This document shows, in pieces, positions 15,284 to 23,246 of a stretch of 26,868 nt of DNA. The first letter of the stretch is position 1. The number at the start of each line of letters is the position of its first letter. The position numbers and the translations under genes were made by a program. Location: positions 1-26,868 of the forward strand of contig CAYPYG010000036.1 of the NCBI GenBank assembly GCA_964415175.1, read 5' to 3'. This DNA is from UBA2231 sp964415175 (GTDB lineage: Bacteria > Elusimicrobiota > Elusimicrobia > Elusimicrobiales > UBA9959). Under the pieces are notes generated by a model. That model had not been told where the DNA came from. It did not search any database and was given only the letters and a program-made list of their open reading frames with translations.

Positions 15284-16041
15284 GCCTGAAATACCGCCTG
15301 GCCGCGCCGCTGCTCGCGCTGGCGCTTTCCGGGTGCTTCGGGGGGATGAAGACCCTGCGGGTCGTCGATTTCACCGACGCCAGGGTCACGGACCTCACCC
15401 TGACCAAGAGGGTGGTGGGCAAGCGGGAGTTCGTCTTCTTCTCCACCGTCAAGACCAGGGTCTTCCTGGAGGGGAACATCCAGGGGACCATCACGGACTA
15501 CAGGGGCAACCCTATCGAGGGCGTCAGCGTGCGCGCTGTCGCGGATACCGGCCGGCGGGCCACCCCGGAGCCGGATCCGGCCGCCGGCGACGATATTTTC
15601 GGCATAGAGGAGACCGCCACCTCCTTCGTCACCCTTTCCTTCACGCCCGGCATCAGCGACACGATGGGCCTCTTCAAGATACGCTTCTCGCTGCCGGTGG
15701 TCGAAGAGCAGGTGGACGTCCGGGGCAAGCTTATCTACAATCCCGGCTGGGACCAGCAGAAAATGAACCTCGGGAAGGCTTATGAGCCGCAGCTGAAGGA
15801 GTCCCCTTTCCGGCTCTATTACAATGTCGACACCGGCTTCCTGGCCTTCGCCGAGGGCGTGCGCCCCGTCATAGTCTCGCCGGTCGGCGAGGGCAAAGGC
15901 CGCATGGAGGCGCTGCCCGGAGCCCCTGCGCCGGCCCAGGCCGCCCCGGCCGCGCCTCCGCCCGCCGCAGCACCGGCCGCCGCCTCGCCGCCAGCAGGCC
16001 CCGAGGAGGACCTTTTCAAGGCCTTCGGCTTCGGCGAATGA
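15280..16041 (+). CDS. Lipoprotein with carboxypeptidase-regulatory-like beta domain, motor-operon associated
   Basis: The protein has 253 residues. Its ATG overlaps the motB stop (ATGA) and GGAGGGG lies 3-9 bases ahead. The signal peptide ends in the lipobox LALSGC, so it should be lipidated at Cys18. The middle contains GNIQGTITDYRGNPIEGVSV, typical of the carboxypeptidase-regulatory-like or transthyretin-like beta sandwich, then a beta-rich region (SDTMGLFKIRFSLPVV, KLIYNPGW). The C-terminus is a Pro/Ala-rich linker followed by EEDLFKAFGFGE, perhaps a docking peptide. It occupies the place where fliL often follows motB, but it is not FliL: it has a lipobox, not a membrane helix. I infer a periplasmic partner of the stator. 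The stop overlaps mnmA by another ATGA. Confidence 0.8.
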   Translation: MSLKYRLAAPLLALALSGCFGGMKTLRVVDFTDARVTDLTLTKRVVGKREFVFFSTVKTRVFLEGNIQGTITDYRGNPIEGVSVRAVADTGRRATPEPDPAAGDDIFGIEETATSFVTLSFTPGISDTMGLFKIRFSLPVVEEQVDVRGKLIYNPGWDQQKMNLGKAYEPQLKESPFRLYYNVDTGFLAFAEGVRPVIVSPVGEGKGRMEALPGAPAPAQAAPAAPPPAAAPAAASPPAGPEEDLFKAFGFGE

Positions 16042-17072
16042 GGCCCAAGGCGGTCGTCGCGATGAGCGGCGGCGTGGATTCTTCCGTGGCCTGCGCGCTG
16101 GCCCTGGAGGCCGGCTACGACGCCGTCGGAGTCACGCTGGGCCTGTTCGGCGGGGCCTCCTGCTGCGGCGCCGCCTCGGCGGCGGACAAGGCCCGGGAGG
16201 TCTGCGGCAGACTCGGCGTCCGTCACTACTACAAGAACGCCGCGCCGCTCTTCAAAAAGGCCGTCATCGGGCCTTTCGAACGCGCCTACGCCGAAGGGCG
16301 CACCCCCAATCCCTGCGTCGCCTGCAACCGCCACATGAAGTTCTCCTACCTGCTGGACCTGGCCCGGGAGATGGGAGCCGTAGCCCTTTTCACCGGTCAT
16401 TACGCCCGTCTGGAGGGGGAAGGCTCCGCCCGGGCCCTGCTGCGCGGCGCCGACCCGGACAAGGACCAGAGTTATTTCCTCTACTGCATACCCGGGAAGA
16501 GCCTGGGCATGCTGCGCTTCCCGCTCGGCGGTATGAAGAAACCCGAGGTCCGCGCCCTGGCCGCCCGGCTGGGGCTGCGCGCGGCGCGCGGGAAGGAGAG
16601 CCGGGACATCTGCTTCGCCGGGGAGGGGGATTACGGCGAGTGGCTGGCCGCCCGCGGCGGGGGCGGGAGCCCCGGCGATATCGTGGACCGCGAGGGCAGG
16701 GTCCTCGGCCGTCACCGGGGAGTGGCCTTCTATACGGTCGGCCAGCGCCGGGGGCTCAATGTCGCCGGCGGCGAAAGGCTTTACGTGACCGGCATAGACC
16801 CGGCGCGCAGCCAGGTGCGGGTCGGCACGGCCGAGGAGGCCTCCGTCCGGTCCTTCCGCGTGTCCGGCTATAACGATCTCGCCGGCGGCGGGCTGGACGG
16901 CGCCGCGGTGCAGATACGCTACAGGCAGAAGCCGGTGAAGTGTTCGGTGAAGCGCGAGGGGGAACTGCTGGCGGTGTCGCCGGACTCGCCCCTGTTCGGC
17001 GCCGCGCCGGGGCAGTCGGCGGTGTTCTACCGCGGCGACCGCGTGCTCGGCGGCGGCATAATCGAGATATGA
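16038..17072 (+). CDS. mnmA: tRNA-specific 2-thiouridylase MnmA
   Basis: The protein has 344 residues, slightly shorter than usual. MnmA transfers sulfur to U34 of Lys, Glu and Gln tRNAs in the cytoplasm, using ATP. The PP-loop SGGVDSS lies at residues 10-16. The catalytic cysteines are C93 in TPNPCVACNR and C192 in RDICFAGEGDYG. Other family marks are FTGHYARL, DKDQSYFL and FYTVGQRRGLN. The C-terminal beta domain includes VQIRYRQKPVKC. The start codon overlaps the upstream lipoprotein stop, so this housekeeping gene is translationally coupled to the motor cluster. No functional connection is known; it may only ride the same transcript. Confidence 0.95.
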   Translation: MRPKAVVAMSGGVDSSVACALALEAGYDAVGVTLGLFGGASCCGAASAADKAREVCGRLGVRHYYKNAAPLFKKAVIGPFERAYAEGRTPNPCVACNRHMKFSYLLDLAREMGAVALFTGHYARLEGEGSARALLRGADPDKDQSYFLYCIPGKSLGMLRFPLGGMKKPEVRALAARLGLRAARGKESRDICFAGEGDYGEWLAARGGGGSPGDIVDREGRVLGRHRGVAFYTVGQRRGLNVAGGERLYVTGIDPARSQVRVGTAEEASVRSFRVSGYNDLAGGGLDGAAVQIRYRQKPVKCSVKREGELLAVSPDSPLFGAAPGQSAVFYRGDRVLGGGIIEI

Positions 17073-17129
17073 CGGCGCCGGCGCTTTTGCCGGGGAGGCC
17101 GGAATTTTGGTAACTTTCCTTTACCACTT

Positions 17130-18194
17130 ATGAAAAAGAAACTCGTCGCGGTGATATACGGCGGAAGGTCCTCGGAGCACGAGGTCTCGGTCGAGTCGGC
17201 TAAGACGGTCATGACCCTGGCCGAGAAGGCCGGCTTCCGCGCCCTGCCGGTGCTGATAGGCCGCGACGGACGCTGGAGCGCCGCCGATCCGCGCCGCGGC
17301 GGCAAAGGCCCGGCCCTCCTCTTCGATCCCGCCGACGGCTCGCTGCTCAAAGGGAACTCGCGGCTCAGGCCCTCCTGCTACTTTCCGATAATACACGGCA
17401 CCACGGGCGAGGACGGCGTACTGCAGGGACTCCTCGAGATGGGCGGCGCCGCCTACGCGGGCTGCGGCGTGGAGGCCTCGGCCGTGGGGATGGACAAGGT
17501 CCTTTCCAAGAAACTGGCGGCCGAGCGCGGCGTCCCGGTGCTGCCGCACGTCCTGATCGAAGCCGCGGAGAAAGGCTCGCTGGAGCGCGGCCTCGCGAAG
17601 GCGGCCGCGCTGCCGCTGCCGCTCTTCGTCAAGCCCGTGGCGCTGGGCTCTTCGGTCGGCGTGACCAAGGTAAAGACCCGCGGAGCCCTCCGCGCCGCGG
17701 TGCGCGAAGCTCTTAAATTCGACACGGCCGTCATGATCGAAAGAGGCGTGGACAGGGCGCGCGAGATCGTGGTCGGGGTGCTGGGCGAGGGGCTCTCGTC
17801 CGCCGCCAGCGTCTGCGGCGAGGTCAGGCCCAAGGGCCGGCACGAGTTCTTCGATTACGAGGCCAAGTATCTGGACGACAACGGGATGGATTTCATCCTG
17901 CCCGCCCGCCTGCCGGCCGCCGTGTGCGCCGCTCTGCGCGACAAGGCGGCGGCCGCGTTCAGGGCGCTCGGCTGCTCCGGCATGGCCCGCGTGGATTTCC
18001 TCCTGGACCCCCGGGACCCGCGCCGCTTCTGGTTCTGCGAGATAAACACCGCCCCGGGCTTCACCTCGCACAGCCTCTACCCGCGTCTCTGGAACGAGAC
18101 CGGCGTCGGCCCCGAACGCGTAGTGGCCAGGCTGGTTCAAATAGGCGAGGCGCGCCGGTCGTCCCGCGCGCGCCTCAGCATAGCGAGGAAGTGA
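17130..18194 (+). CDS. ddl: D-alanine--D-alanine ligase
   Basis: The protein has 354 residues. It makes the D-Ala-D-Ala dipeptide for peptidoglycan. The N-terminus reads VIYGGRSSEHEVSVESAKTV. FPIIHGTTGEDGVLQGLLEM, LFVKPVALGSSVGVTKV (ATP-grasp) and FCEINTAPGFTSHSLYPRLW are Ddl signatures; the last contains metal-binding Glu and Asn. MARVDFLLD precedes it. ATG 17130 is chosen because it begins MKKKLVAVIYGG, the normal N-terminus; there is no clear Shine-Dalgarno. It lies 57 bases after mnmA. It ends three bases from the stop of the oppositely oriented GYF-domain gene, with no terminator between them. Confidence 0.95.
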   Translation: MKKKLVAVIYGGRSSEHEVSVESAKTVMTLAEKAGFRALPVLIGRDGRWSAADPRRGGKGPALLFDPADGSLLKGNSRLRPSCYFPIIHGTTGEDGVLQGLLEMGGAAYAGCGVEASAVGMDKVLSKKLAAERGVPVLPHVLIEAAEKGSLERGLAKAAALPLPLFVKPVALGSSVGVTKVKTRGALRAAVREALKFDTAVMIERGVDRAREIVVGVLGEGLSSAASVCGEVRPKGRHEFFDYEAKYLDDNGMDFILPARLPAAVCAALRDKAAAAFRALGCSGMARVDFLLDPRDPRRFWFCEINTAPGFTSHSLYPRLWNETGVGPERVVARLVQIGEARRSSRARLSIARK

Positions 18195-18197
18195 CCC

Positions 18198-20228
18198 CTA
18201 GCGTCCGCCGAACCCAGGCATTCCCATAAGGTACTCCGCTTCGTCGCCGCCGCCGGCCTCTTCTTCCTCCACGTAGACGTATTCGTACTCGGAGTCCTCG
18301 GCCCCCTCGGCGCCCGCTTCCTCGGCCGGCTCGGCCGCGGGGGCGGCTGCCGGGGCCGCCTTGGGCGCGGCTTTCGGGGCCGGCTTTTTAGCGGCTTTGG
18401 CCGGTTTCCTGGCGGGCCTGGCCGGTCTTTTGGCCGCCTTCGCCGGCGTTTTGGGGGCCGGTTCCGCGACGGCCGGACGCGCGGCTTCGGGCTTCTGCCC
18501 GAAAAGTTCCTGCATGACGCCGCGGCCGTCGGGGTTGTCCGGGGTCACGCTTTTCCCCGCCCTGTCGACCACGAAGGCGTAGTTGAGGGTCCCGGAAGCG
18601 TCCTTGAGCGGGACCAGCGCCTCCGTCCGGAACTTCTCTCCCTCCCGCGCTCCCACCTTCCACTCTATCTTGTCGGCGTCGCCGTTCCTGCGCAGCGCGT
18701 CCGCTATCACGCGGCTCTCCAGTATCTCCCCGCCCTCTTTCGGCGAGAAGGTCCTGGCTATGAATATGACCTCCGGTCCCGGGTCCTGGACGGCCTCCGC
18801 CTGTTCCGCTTTCCCGGCCCCTTCGCCGGGCGCCGGCGCGGCTTCCTGCCCGGGGGGAGGTTCCGTCCCCGCCGCCCCGGACGTAAGGCCGGGTATGGGG
18901 AACGGTATGTAAGGCGTGACGTCGAAGATCCCGAGATTGCGCAGCATGAAAGCGGCGCCTCCCAGGACGGCGGCCAGCAGCAGTACGGTGACCAGCCCGC
19001 GCAGGAGCGTTCTTATGAGGCCGCCGACCCTGGAGCCGGACTTTTTACCGCCCTCGTCCGCCGGCGGCGTTCCGGCTCCGGCGGCGGGAGCGGGAGCGGC
19101 CGCCGGCTCCTGCGCCGGCTGCTTCGCCGGCTCCTCTTTTTTCGCGGAGGGACCAAGCCCGAAGAATCCCGCGGCCGCGGCCGGTTTGGCCGCTTCTTTT
19201 TCCGCCGGTTTCCCGTCCGGTACGGCCGGAGGTCTGTCGCCTATCAGGCGGCGCAGTTCGGAGACCGAGTCCTCGATAAGCCGTATCTTCGTGAGCACTT
19301 CCTGCTGGAACTGGCTGTTGCGCAGCGAGGAGAGCACTTCCCCGATCTGGTCTATTTTTATGACCAGGGGATCGAGGTGGGGCCTGATATCCGGCGGCGG
19401 CGAGGCCGCCAGGCGCAGGTTCCTCTTAATCATTTCCTCTATAAGGGCCGGATCGAAGGCCGCGGCCGTCCTGTCGGCCACGGGGACCTCCTGCGCAGCG
19501 GGCGCCTCTACGGCCGGAGCGGGAGCCGCCGCCTCCTCCGCGGCCTCCTGCGGGGGGACCGCCGGTTCCTCCGCCGCTTCCGGCGGCCTGTTGCTCCCGT
19601 CTATACGGGAGAGAGAGATCGGATCGAAAGAGGAGGCGAAATTCCTGGCGGAGGGCGTGGCCTGCGAAGCTGCCTGTTCCGGCGGCTGTGCCGCCCCGTC
19701 GCCGGCCGGCGCCGGCGCATCCGCGGGCGCGGGTTCGGCTCCGGGTACCGGGGTCTCCCCGGACGGGGACAGCGTCCCCGGTCCTTCCGCCTGCGCGGCG
19801 CCGGGGGAGGCGGCCTCGCCTCCCTGTCCGAGCCCGCCGCTGAGTTTCACGACCGGGATGTCCACGCCGGGCTCGTGCGCGGCCCGCTCCCCGAAAGGGG
19901 AAAGTTCGCTGGCATGCAGCTGTTTCAGTCCTCCGCCTTCCGCCGGCGCGGCGGCGGCGCGAGGCTCCAGTTCCAGGTCCCCTTCCCGAGTTTCGGAAGG
20001 GCCCGCGGCGGCCGGCGCCGGGGAAGACGTATCGGGCCCGGGGGCGGCGCCGCCGAGGAGCGCGGCGATCTCGGGGTAGGCGGACGCCTCTTTCCAGTCC
20101 TCGGTCTTTTCTCCGACGGGGGTCTGGGGGCAGATCAGCAGGGAGGGGGAGAATTCCGGCAGGGCCAGGAGTTTCTCTTTTTCGAAGGGGCCCAGTATCT
20201 CGTTCTTGACGTAAGCCCAGTATTTCAT
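18198..20228 (-). CDS. GYF-domain transmembrane protein with basic and acidic C-terminal tracts
   Basis: The protein has 676 residues from ATG at 20226-20228; this start places MKYWAYVKNEILGPFEKEKL at the N-terminus and AAGGA lies 9 bases ahead. Residues 1-55 are a GYF_2 (DUF4339) domain, a peptide-binding module, including LLICPQTPVGEKTEDWKEA. A long Pro/Ala/Glu-rich segment follows, then a short helical part near residues 280-335 and a membrane helix at about 405-430. A folded domain follows (about 483-578, VIFIARTFSPKEGGEILESR, FVVDRAGKSVTPDNPDG). The tail has histone H1-like AKAAKRPARPARKPAKAAKK repeats and then an acidic stretch (YEYVYVEEEE). The GYF part should be cytoplasmic and the tail periplasmic. 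GltJ of the Myxococcus gliding machine also pairs a cytoplasmic GYF domain with a membrane helix, but the rest differs. Function is unknown. Confidence 0.8.
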   Translation of the reverse strand: MKYWAYVKNEILGPFEKEKLLALPEFSPSLLICPQTPVGEKTEDWKEASAYPEIAALLGGAAPGPDTSSPAPAAAGPSETREGDLELEPRAAAAPAEGGGLKQLHASELSPFGERAAHEPGVDIPVVKLSGGLGQGGEAASPGAAQAEGPGTLSPSGETPVPGAEPAPADAPAPAGDGAAQPPEQAASQATPSARNFASSFDPISLSRIDGSNRPPEAAEEPAVPPQEAAEEAAAPAPAVEAPAAQEVPVADRTAAAFDPALIEEMIKRNLRLAASPPPDIRPHLDPLVIKIDQIGEVLSSLRNSQFQQEVLTKIRLIEDSVSELRRLIGDRPPAVPDGKPAEKEAAKPAAAAGFFGLGPSAKKEEPAKQPAQEPAAAPAPAAGAGTPPADEGGKKSGSRVGGLIRTLLRGLVTVLLLAAVLGGAAFMLRNLGIFDVTPYIPFPIPGLTSGAAGTEPPPGQEAAPAPGEGAGKAEQAEAVQDPGPEVIFIARTFSPKEGGEILESRVIADALRRNGDADKIEWKVGAREGEKFRTEALVPLKDASGTLNYAFVVDRAGKSVTPDNPDGRGVMQELFGQKPEAARPAVAEPAPKTPAKAAKRPARPARKPAKAAKKPAPKAAPKAAPAAAPAAEPAEEAGAEGAEDSEYEYVYVEEEEAGGGDEAEYLMGMPGFGGR

Positions 20229-20388
20229 ATCTTCGGTCCTTGTGTAACGGGTGTCGGAGACGCCGAAAAATCCGTAGTTCCGTCCCGGCGCGGACGGCCC
20301 CGCGCCGGCGGGAAGGTCTTTCCTCCCCGGCATTAATAATTCTAGCGGGGGGGTGTTACAAAAATAAGAACGGCCGGTTAAATTATTG

Positions 20389-20394
20389 TACAAT
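20389..20394 (+). promoter_or_regulatory. TACAAT -10-like box in the divergent region 20229-20403
   Basis: TACAAT ends 9 bases before ATG 20404. No good -35 is visible. The 175-base region between the two divergent genes is AT-rich at 20332-20393 and must hold promoters for both. On the minus strand TAGAAT (20338-20343) is a candidate -10 for the GYF-domain gene. Both calls are weak. Confidence 0.3.
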
Positions 20395-20403
20395 GGTTCC
20401 GGG

Positions 20404-21186
20404 ATGCCTCTTCCTTCTTCGCCGGGGAAATATTACCTGGCGGCCGCCGCGGCCGCCGTCGTGCTCTTCGCCCTGTACGCCGTCGCGGACAGGGCCGGTT
20501 CCCCCGGCCGGCCCGACCATTCCGCCCAGTCCGCTTACGGGGAACGGGCCGCGGCCGAGGCCGCGTACGCCGCCCGGAACAGGGAGACCCGCCGCCCGGA
20601 TATGCCCCTGGCCGAGGGGGCCGAGGTCCGTTCGGAGGGCGGGATAATGATCGTCCGCGACAGGGACTTCGAATACGCCGCGGAAAAGCCCAAGACCATG
20701 GACCAGGTGCTCAGGGAAATGGCCCTGGCCAAGAAGCCGGCGGCCGTTTCGCTGGACGACTCCCAGCTGGCCAGGATGAGGATAAAGCCCGGTGGCGGGC
20801 CCTACGAAGGCCCCGTCAAGGCTTCGTCCGTGCCTTTGCCCGGGGGCGAGATGCAGGAAGGCGGTCCCGGCATGATATCCGCGCCCGTGGATTACAAACT
20901 TTTCCGGAGCCGGGACGCCTGGGACGCTTTCCGCGGTTCGCACAAAGGGAACTTCCCCGAGTCCGATTTCCGGACCAGCTACCCGCTGATCCTGGTCTCG
21001 CTTTCGGACCTGCCCAGCTCCATCTTCAAGATAGCCGGCGTCGTCCCGGCCAGGGCCGCCGTCGAGGTCCGTTACAGGCTCGACCCTCTGGCCATGGCCG
21101 ACGACGGCTCCGGCAAGAATTACGAGTCCTTCTCCTCCACGCTGGTGCCGGCCGGCTTCGACGTGAAACTGGTCCAGGTCCCCTGA
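20404..21186 (+). CDS. Membrane-anchored protein of unknown function
   Basis: The protein has 260 residues from ATG 20404; an in-frame TTG at 20386 would add six residues. An N-terminal helix (YYLAAAAAAVVLFALYAV, about residues 10-27) without a clear cleavage site suggests an inner-membrane anchor with the rest outside. Residues 30-150 are low-complexity and charged. Residues about 160-260 look folded: DYKLFRSRDAWDAFRGSHKG, DFRTSYPLILVSLSDLP, and a beta-rich end VEVRYRLDPLAM. This layout faintly recalls the PrcB-type protease-inhibitor domain (DF, then a valine-rich strand, then a conserved V-x-Y strand), but that is a weak guess. It diverges from the GYF-domain gene and stops 9 bases from the end of pdxA on the other strand. 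Confidence 0.7.
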   Translation: MPLPSSPGKYYLAAAAAAVVLFALYAVADRAGSPGRPDHSAQSAYGERAAAEAAYAARNRETRRPDMPLAEGAEVRSEGGIMIVRDRDFEYAAEKPKTMDQVLREMALAKKPAAVSLDDSQLARMRIKPGGGPYEGPVKASSVPLPGGEMQEGGPGMISAPVDYKLFRSRDAWDAFRGSHKGNFPESDFRTSYPLILVSLSDLPSSIFKIAGVVPARAAVEVRYRLDPLAMADDGSGKNYESFSSTLVPAGFDVKLVQVP

Positions 21187-21195
21187 CCCGCCGGC

Positions 21196-22158
21196 TCAGC
21201 GGCGGCTCCCGTCCCCGCCCCGCGCGGCTCCGCCGCGTCCGGCCAGCCGCGCCGCCGCCAGTATCGCCCCCGCCATTCCCCTCCAGTCGGCCTTCCCCTT
21301 CCCTGCTATGTCGAAAGCGGTGCCGTGGGCGGGCGAAGTGCGCACGAAAGGCAGGCCTAGCGTGAGATGCACCGTCCTCTCCGGCCCGGCCAGCAGTTTT
21401 ATCGGCGTTGTCGCCTGGTCGTGGTAGCAGCACATGAGGCCGTCGAGCCCGCCGGCCGCGTGCAGCGCCCAGGCCGCGTCGCCAGGCAGCGGTCCCGAAA
21501 CGTCGGCCCCGGCTTTACGCGCCGCCGCGGCCGCCGGCGCCAGTATCCGCAGCTCTTCCTCCCCGATGAGCCCGCCGTCGCCGGCGTGGGGATTCAGCGC
21601 GCATAAGCCTATCCTGGGCGCGCGTCCGGTCAGGCGGCGCAGTTCACGCGAGAAAAGCAGGAGCTTGTCCGCTGCGGACCGCACCGTGATCGCCGCCCCG
21701 GCGCGCGCGAGCGGAAGGTGTTCTGTCAGCAGTGCCGCGTTGAGCCGCCCCGCCGAGAAGGCCATCAGCGGCTCGCCGGGCAGGCGGGCGCGGAAAAAGT
21801 CGGTATGGGAGGTCTCCGGGAGGCGGGCCGCCCGCCAGGCCTCCTTGCAGACGGGGGCGGTCACCAGGGCGTCGGCCAGGCCGGAGGAGACCAGGGCGAA
21901 GGCGGCCTTGACCGCCAGGTACGAGGCCCGCCCTGAACGCGCGTCGGGCCGCCTCGGGGGGGAGGCCGGCCCCGGTATGTCCATGACCGGGGCCAGCCGC
22001 TCGTCCAGGCCGGCGCGCAGCAGCGCGCGGCGGCAGCCTATGACCGCGACGGCGCAGGCCCTGCGGACGGGAGGAAAGGCGACGGCCGACGCCGTTATCT
22101 CGGGGCCTATGCCCCCCGGGTCGCCGGCCGTCACCACTATGAGGGGTTTTCGCTTCAC
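21196..22158 (-). CDS. pdxA: 4-hydroxythreonine-4-phosphate dehydrogenase PdxA
   Basis: The protein has 320 residues and a GTG start overlapping the upstream surA-like stop by 4 bases (GTGA). PdxA oxidises 4-phosphohydroxy-L-threonine in pyridoxal phosphate synthesis. The N-terminus reads VTAGDPGGIGPEI. The three metal-binding histidines are in LNPHAGDGGLIGEEE, CYHDQATTPIK and TSPAHGTAFDIAGKG. In most PdxA the last motif is DHGTAFD; here Ala precedes the His, a mild variant. Alanine racemase at the right edge needs pyridoxal phosphate, but no regulatory link is visible. Coupling to chaperone genes may be chance. Confidence 0.93.
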   Translation of the reverse strand: MKRKPLIVVTAGDPGGIGPEITASAVAFPPVRRACAVAVIGCRRALLRAGLDERLAPVMDIPGPASPPRRPDARSGRASYLAVKAAFALVSSGLADALVTAPVCKEAWRAARLPETSHTDFFRARLPGEPLMAFSAGRLNAALLTEHLPLARAGAAITVRSAADKLLLFSRELRRLTGRAPRIGLCALNPHAGDGGLIGEEELRILAPAAAAARKAGADVSGPLPGDAAWALHAAGGLDGLMCCYHDQATTPIKLLAGPERTVHLTLGLPFVRTSPAHGTAFDIAGKGKADWRGMAGAILAAARLAGRGGAARGGDGSRR

Positions 22159-23246
22159 TTCCCCGTCTCGAAGAACTGTATGCTGGCCTTCTCCTTCAGG
22201 CCGTTCAGATACTCGGTCAGTTTCGTGGAGAACTTGCTGTTGGCCAGCAGCTGCTCGATGTCGTCCCGGGCCGCTTCGAAGCGGAGCTTCTGCCTGGCGC
22301 GTTTCTCCTCCAGGCGCAGGAGGTGCCAGCCGAAGGGCGATTCGACCGGGGCGGAGTTCTCGCCCACGCGCAGCGAGAAGGCGGCCTCCTCGACGGGTCC
22401 GGGCAGCCAGCCTTTGAAGACGTAGCCCAGGTCGCCGCCTTTGCGCGCGCTCTCCTTGTCGTCGGATTCCTTCTCCGCCAGCTCCTCGAAGTCCCCGCCG
22501 GCGTCCAGGCGCTTCTTGAGCGCCAGCGCGCGTTCGCGGGCCTTGTTCTTCTCGGTCAGCGGCGCGCCCTCGTCCACCTTCACCAGTATGTGGCGCAGGC
22601 GCAGGCGTTCCGCGGTGACCTCCTTGAAGCGCTGGGCGACGGCGGCCAGCTCGTCGAGTTCGTCCTTTTCCAGGCCCTTGACCGCCCCGGTGCCGTCCTT
22701 GACCGCGAGCTGTATCTTCTCGTAATAGGCGCGGACTTCCTTCTCGTCGGGGGCGGAGACCTGCGGCCTGATCTTCTCCTCGATGAGCTTCCGGACCATC
22801 AGCTGCTTGCGGATCCGTTCGCGGAACTGCTGGCTGGAAACCCCTTCCCTGACCAGTTCCGCGGCGAAGGCGGCCTCGGCCTTCTCAGGGCTGACCGGAC
22901 GGCCCGCTTCGTCGCGGGAGAAGCGTTTCTTGATCTCGGCCACGCCGCCTTCCAGTTCGCGCTCGTAGACCTTTATCTTGAGCTTTTCAGCCTGCTGGGT
23001 CAGGAGCATCTCGTCCACGAGCTTGTCCATCGCCATGGTCGCCAGCTGCTTCTCCGCGTCCTTCTGCTTGAGGAAGTCCGGCATCATGGCGCGGTACTGC
23101 TCCAGTATCGCCTGCCTGGTCTTTTCGTACTCCGAAATGAGCACGGGCTCCCCGTTCACCTTGGCCGCGACCCCGTCGACGGCGGCCCCGGCGGGCGCTG
23201 CGGCCAGCGCCAGCAGCGCGGCGGCCAGACTATTTGTAATCTTCAT
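22155..23246 (-). CDS. surA: SurA-like periplasmic chaperone / parvulin peptidyl-prolyl isomerase
   Basis: The protein has 363 residues. A signal peptide ends near PAGAAVDG. Residues about 25-150 form a SurA N-type chaperone domain (VNGEPVLISEYEKTR, LVDEMLLTQQAEKLKI). Residues about 205-320 form one parvulin domain with RLRHILVKVDEG, GGDFEELAEKESDD, GGDLGYVFKGWLP and PFGWHLLRLEEK. SurA guides outer-membrane proteins across the periplasm; E. coli SurA has two parvulin domains, this has one. A strong GGAGGTG site lies 6 bases before ATG. The start overlaps the preceding gene by 17 bases and the end overlaps pdxA by 4, so the three genes form an operon. Likely clients include the PorV-like barrel. 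Confidence 0.9.
   Translation of the reverse strand: MKITNSLAAALLALAAAPAGAAVDGVAAKVNGEPVLISEYEKTRQAILEQYRAMMPDFLKQKDAEKQLATMAMDKLVDEMLLTQQAEKLKIKVYERELEGGVAEIKKRFSRDEAGRPVSPEKAEAAFAAELVREGVSSQQFRERIRKQLMVRKLIEEKIRPQVSAPDEKEVRAYYEKIQLAVKDGTGAVKGLEKDELDELAAVAQRFKEVTAERLRLRHILVKVDEGAPLTEKNKARERALALKKRLDAGGDFEELAEKESDDKESARKGGDLGYVFKGWLPGPVEEAAFSLRVGENSAPVESPFGWHLLRLEEKRARQKLRFEAARDDIEQLLANSKFSTKLTEYLNGLKEKASIQFFETGK

Noticed and set aside
17078..17093. CCGGC/GCCGG hairpin between mnmA and ddl as a terminator
   Set aside because: No T-run follows and the stem is five pairs; such hairpins occur by chance in this GC-rich DNA.
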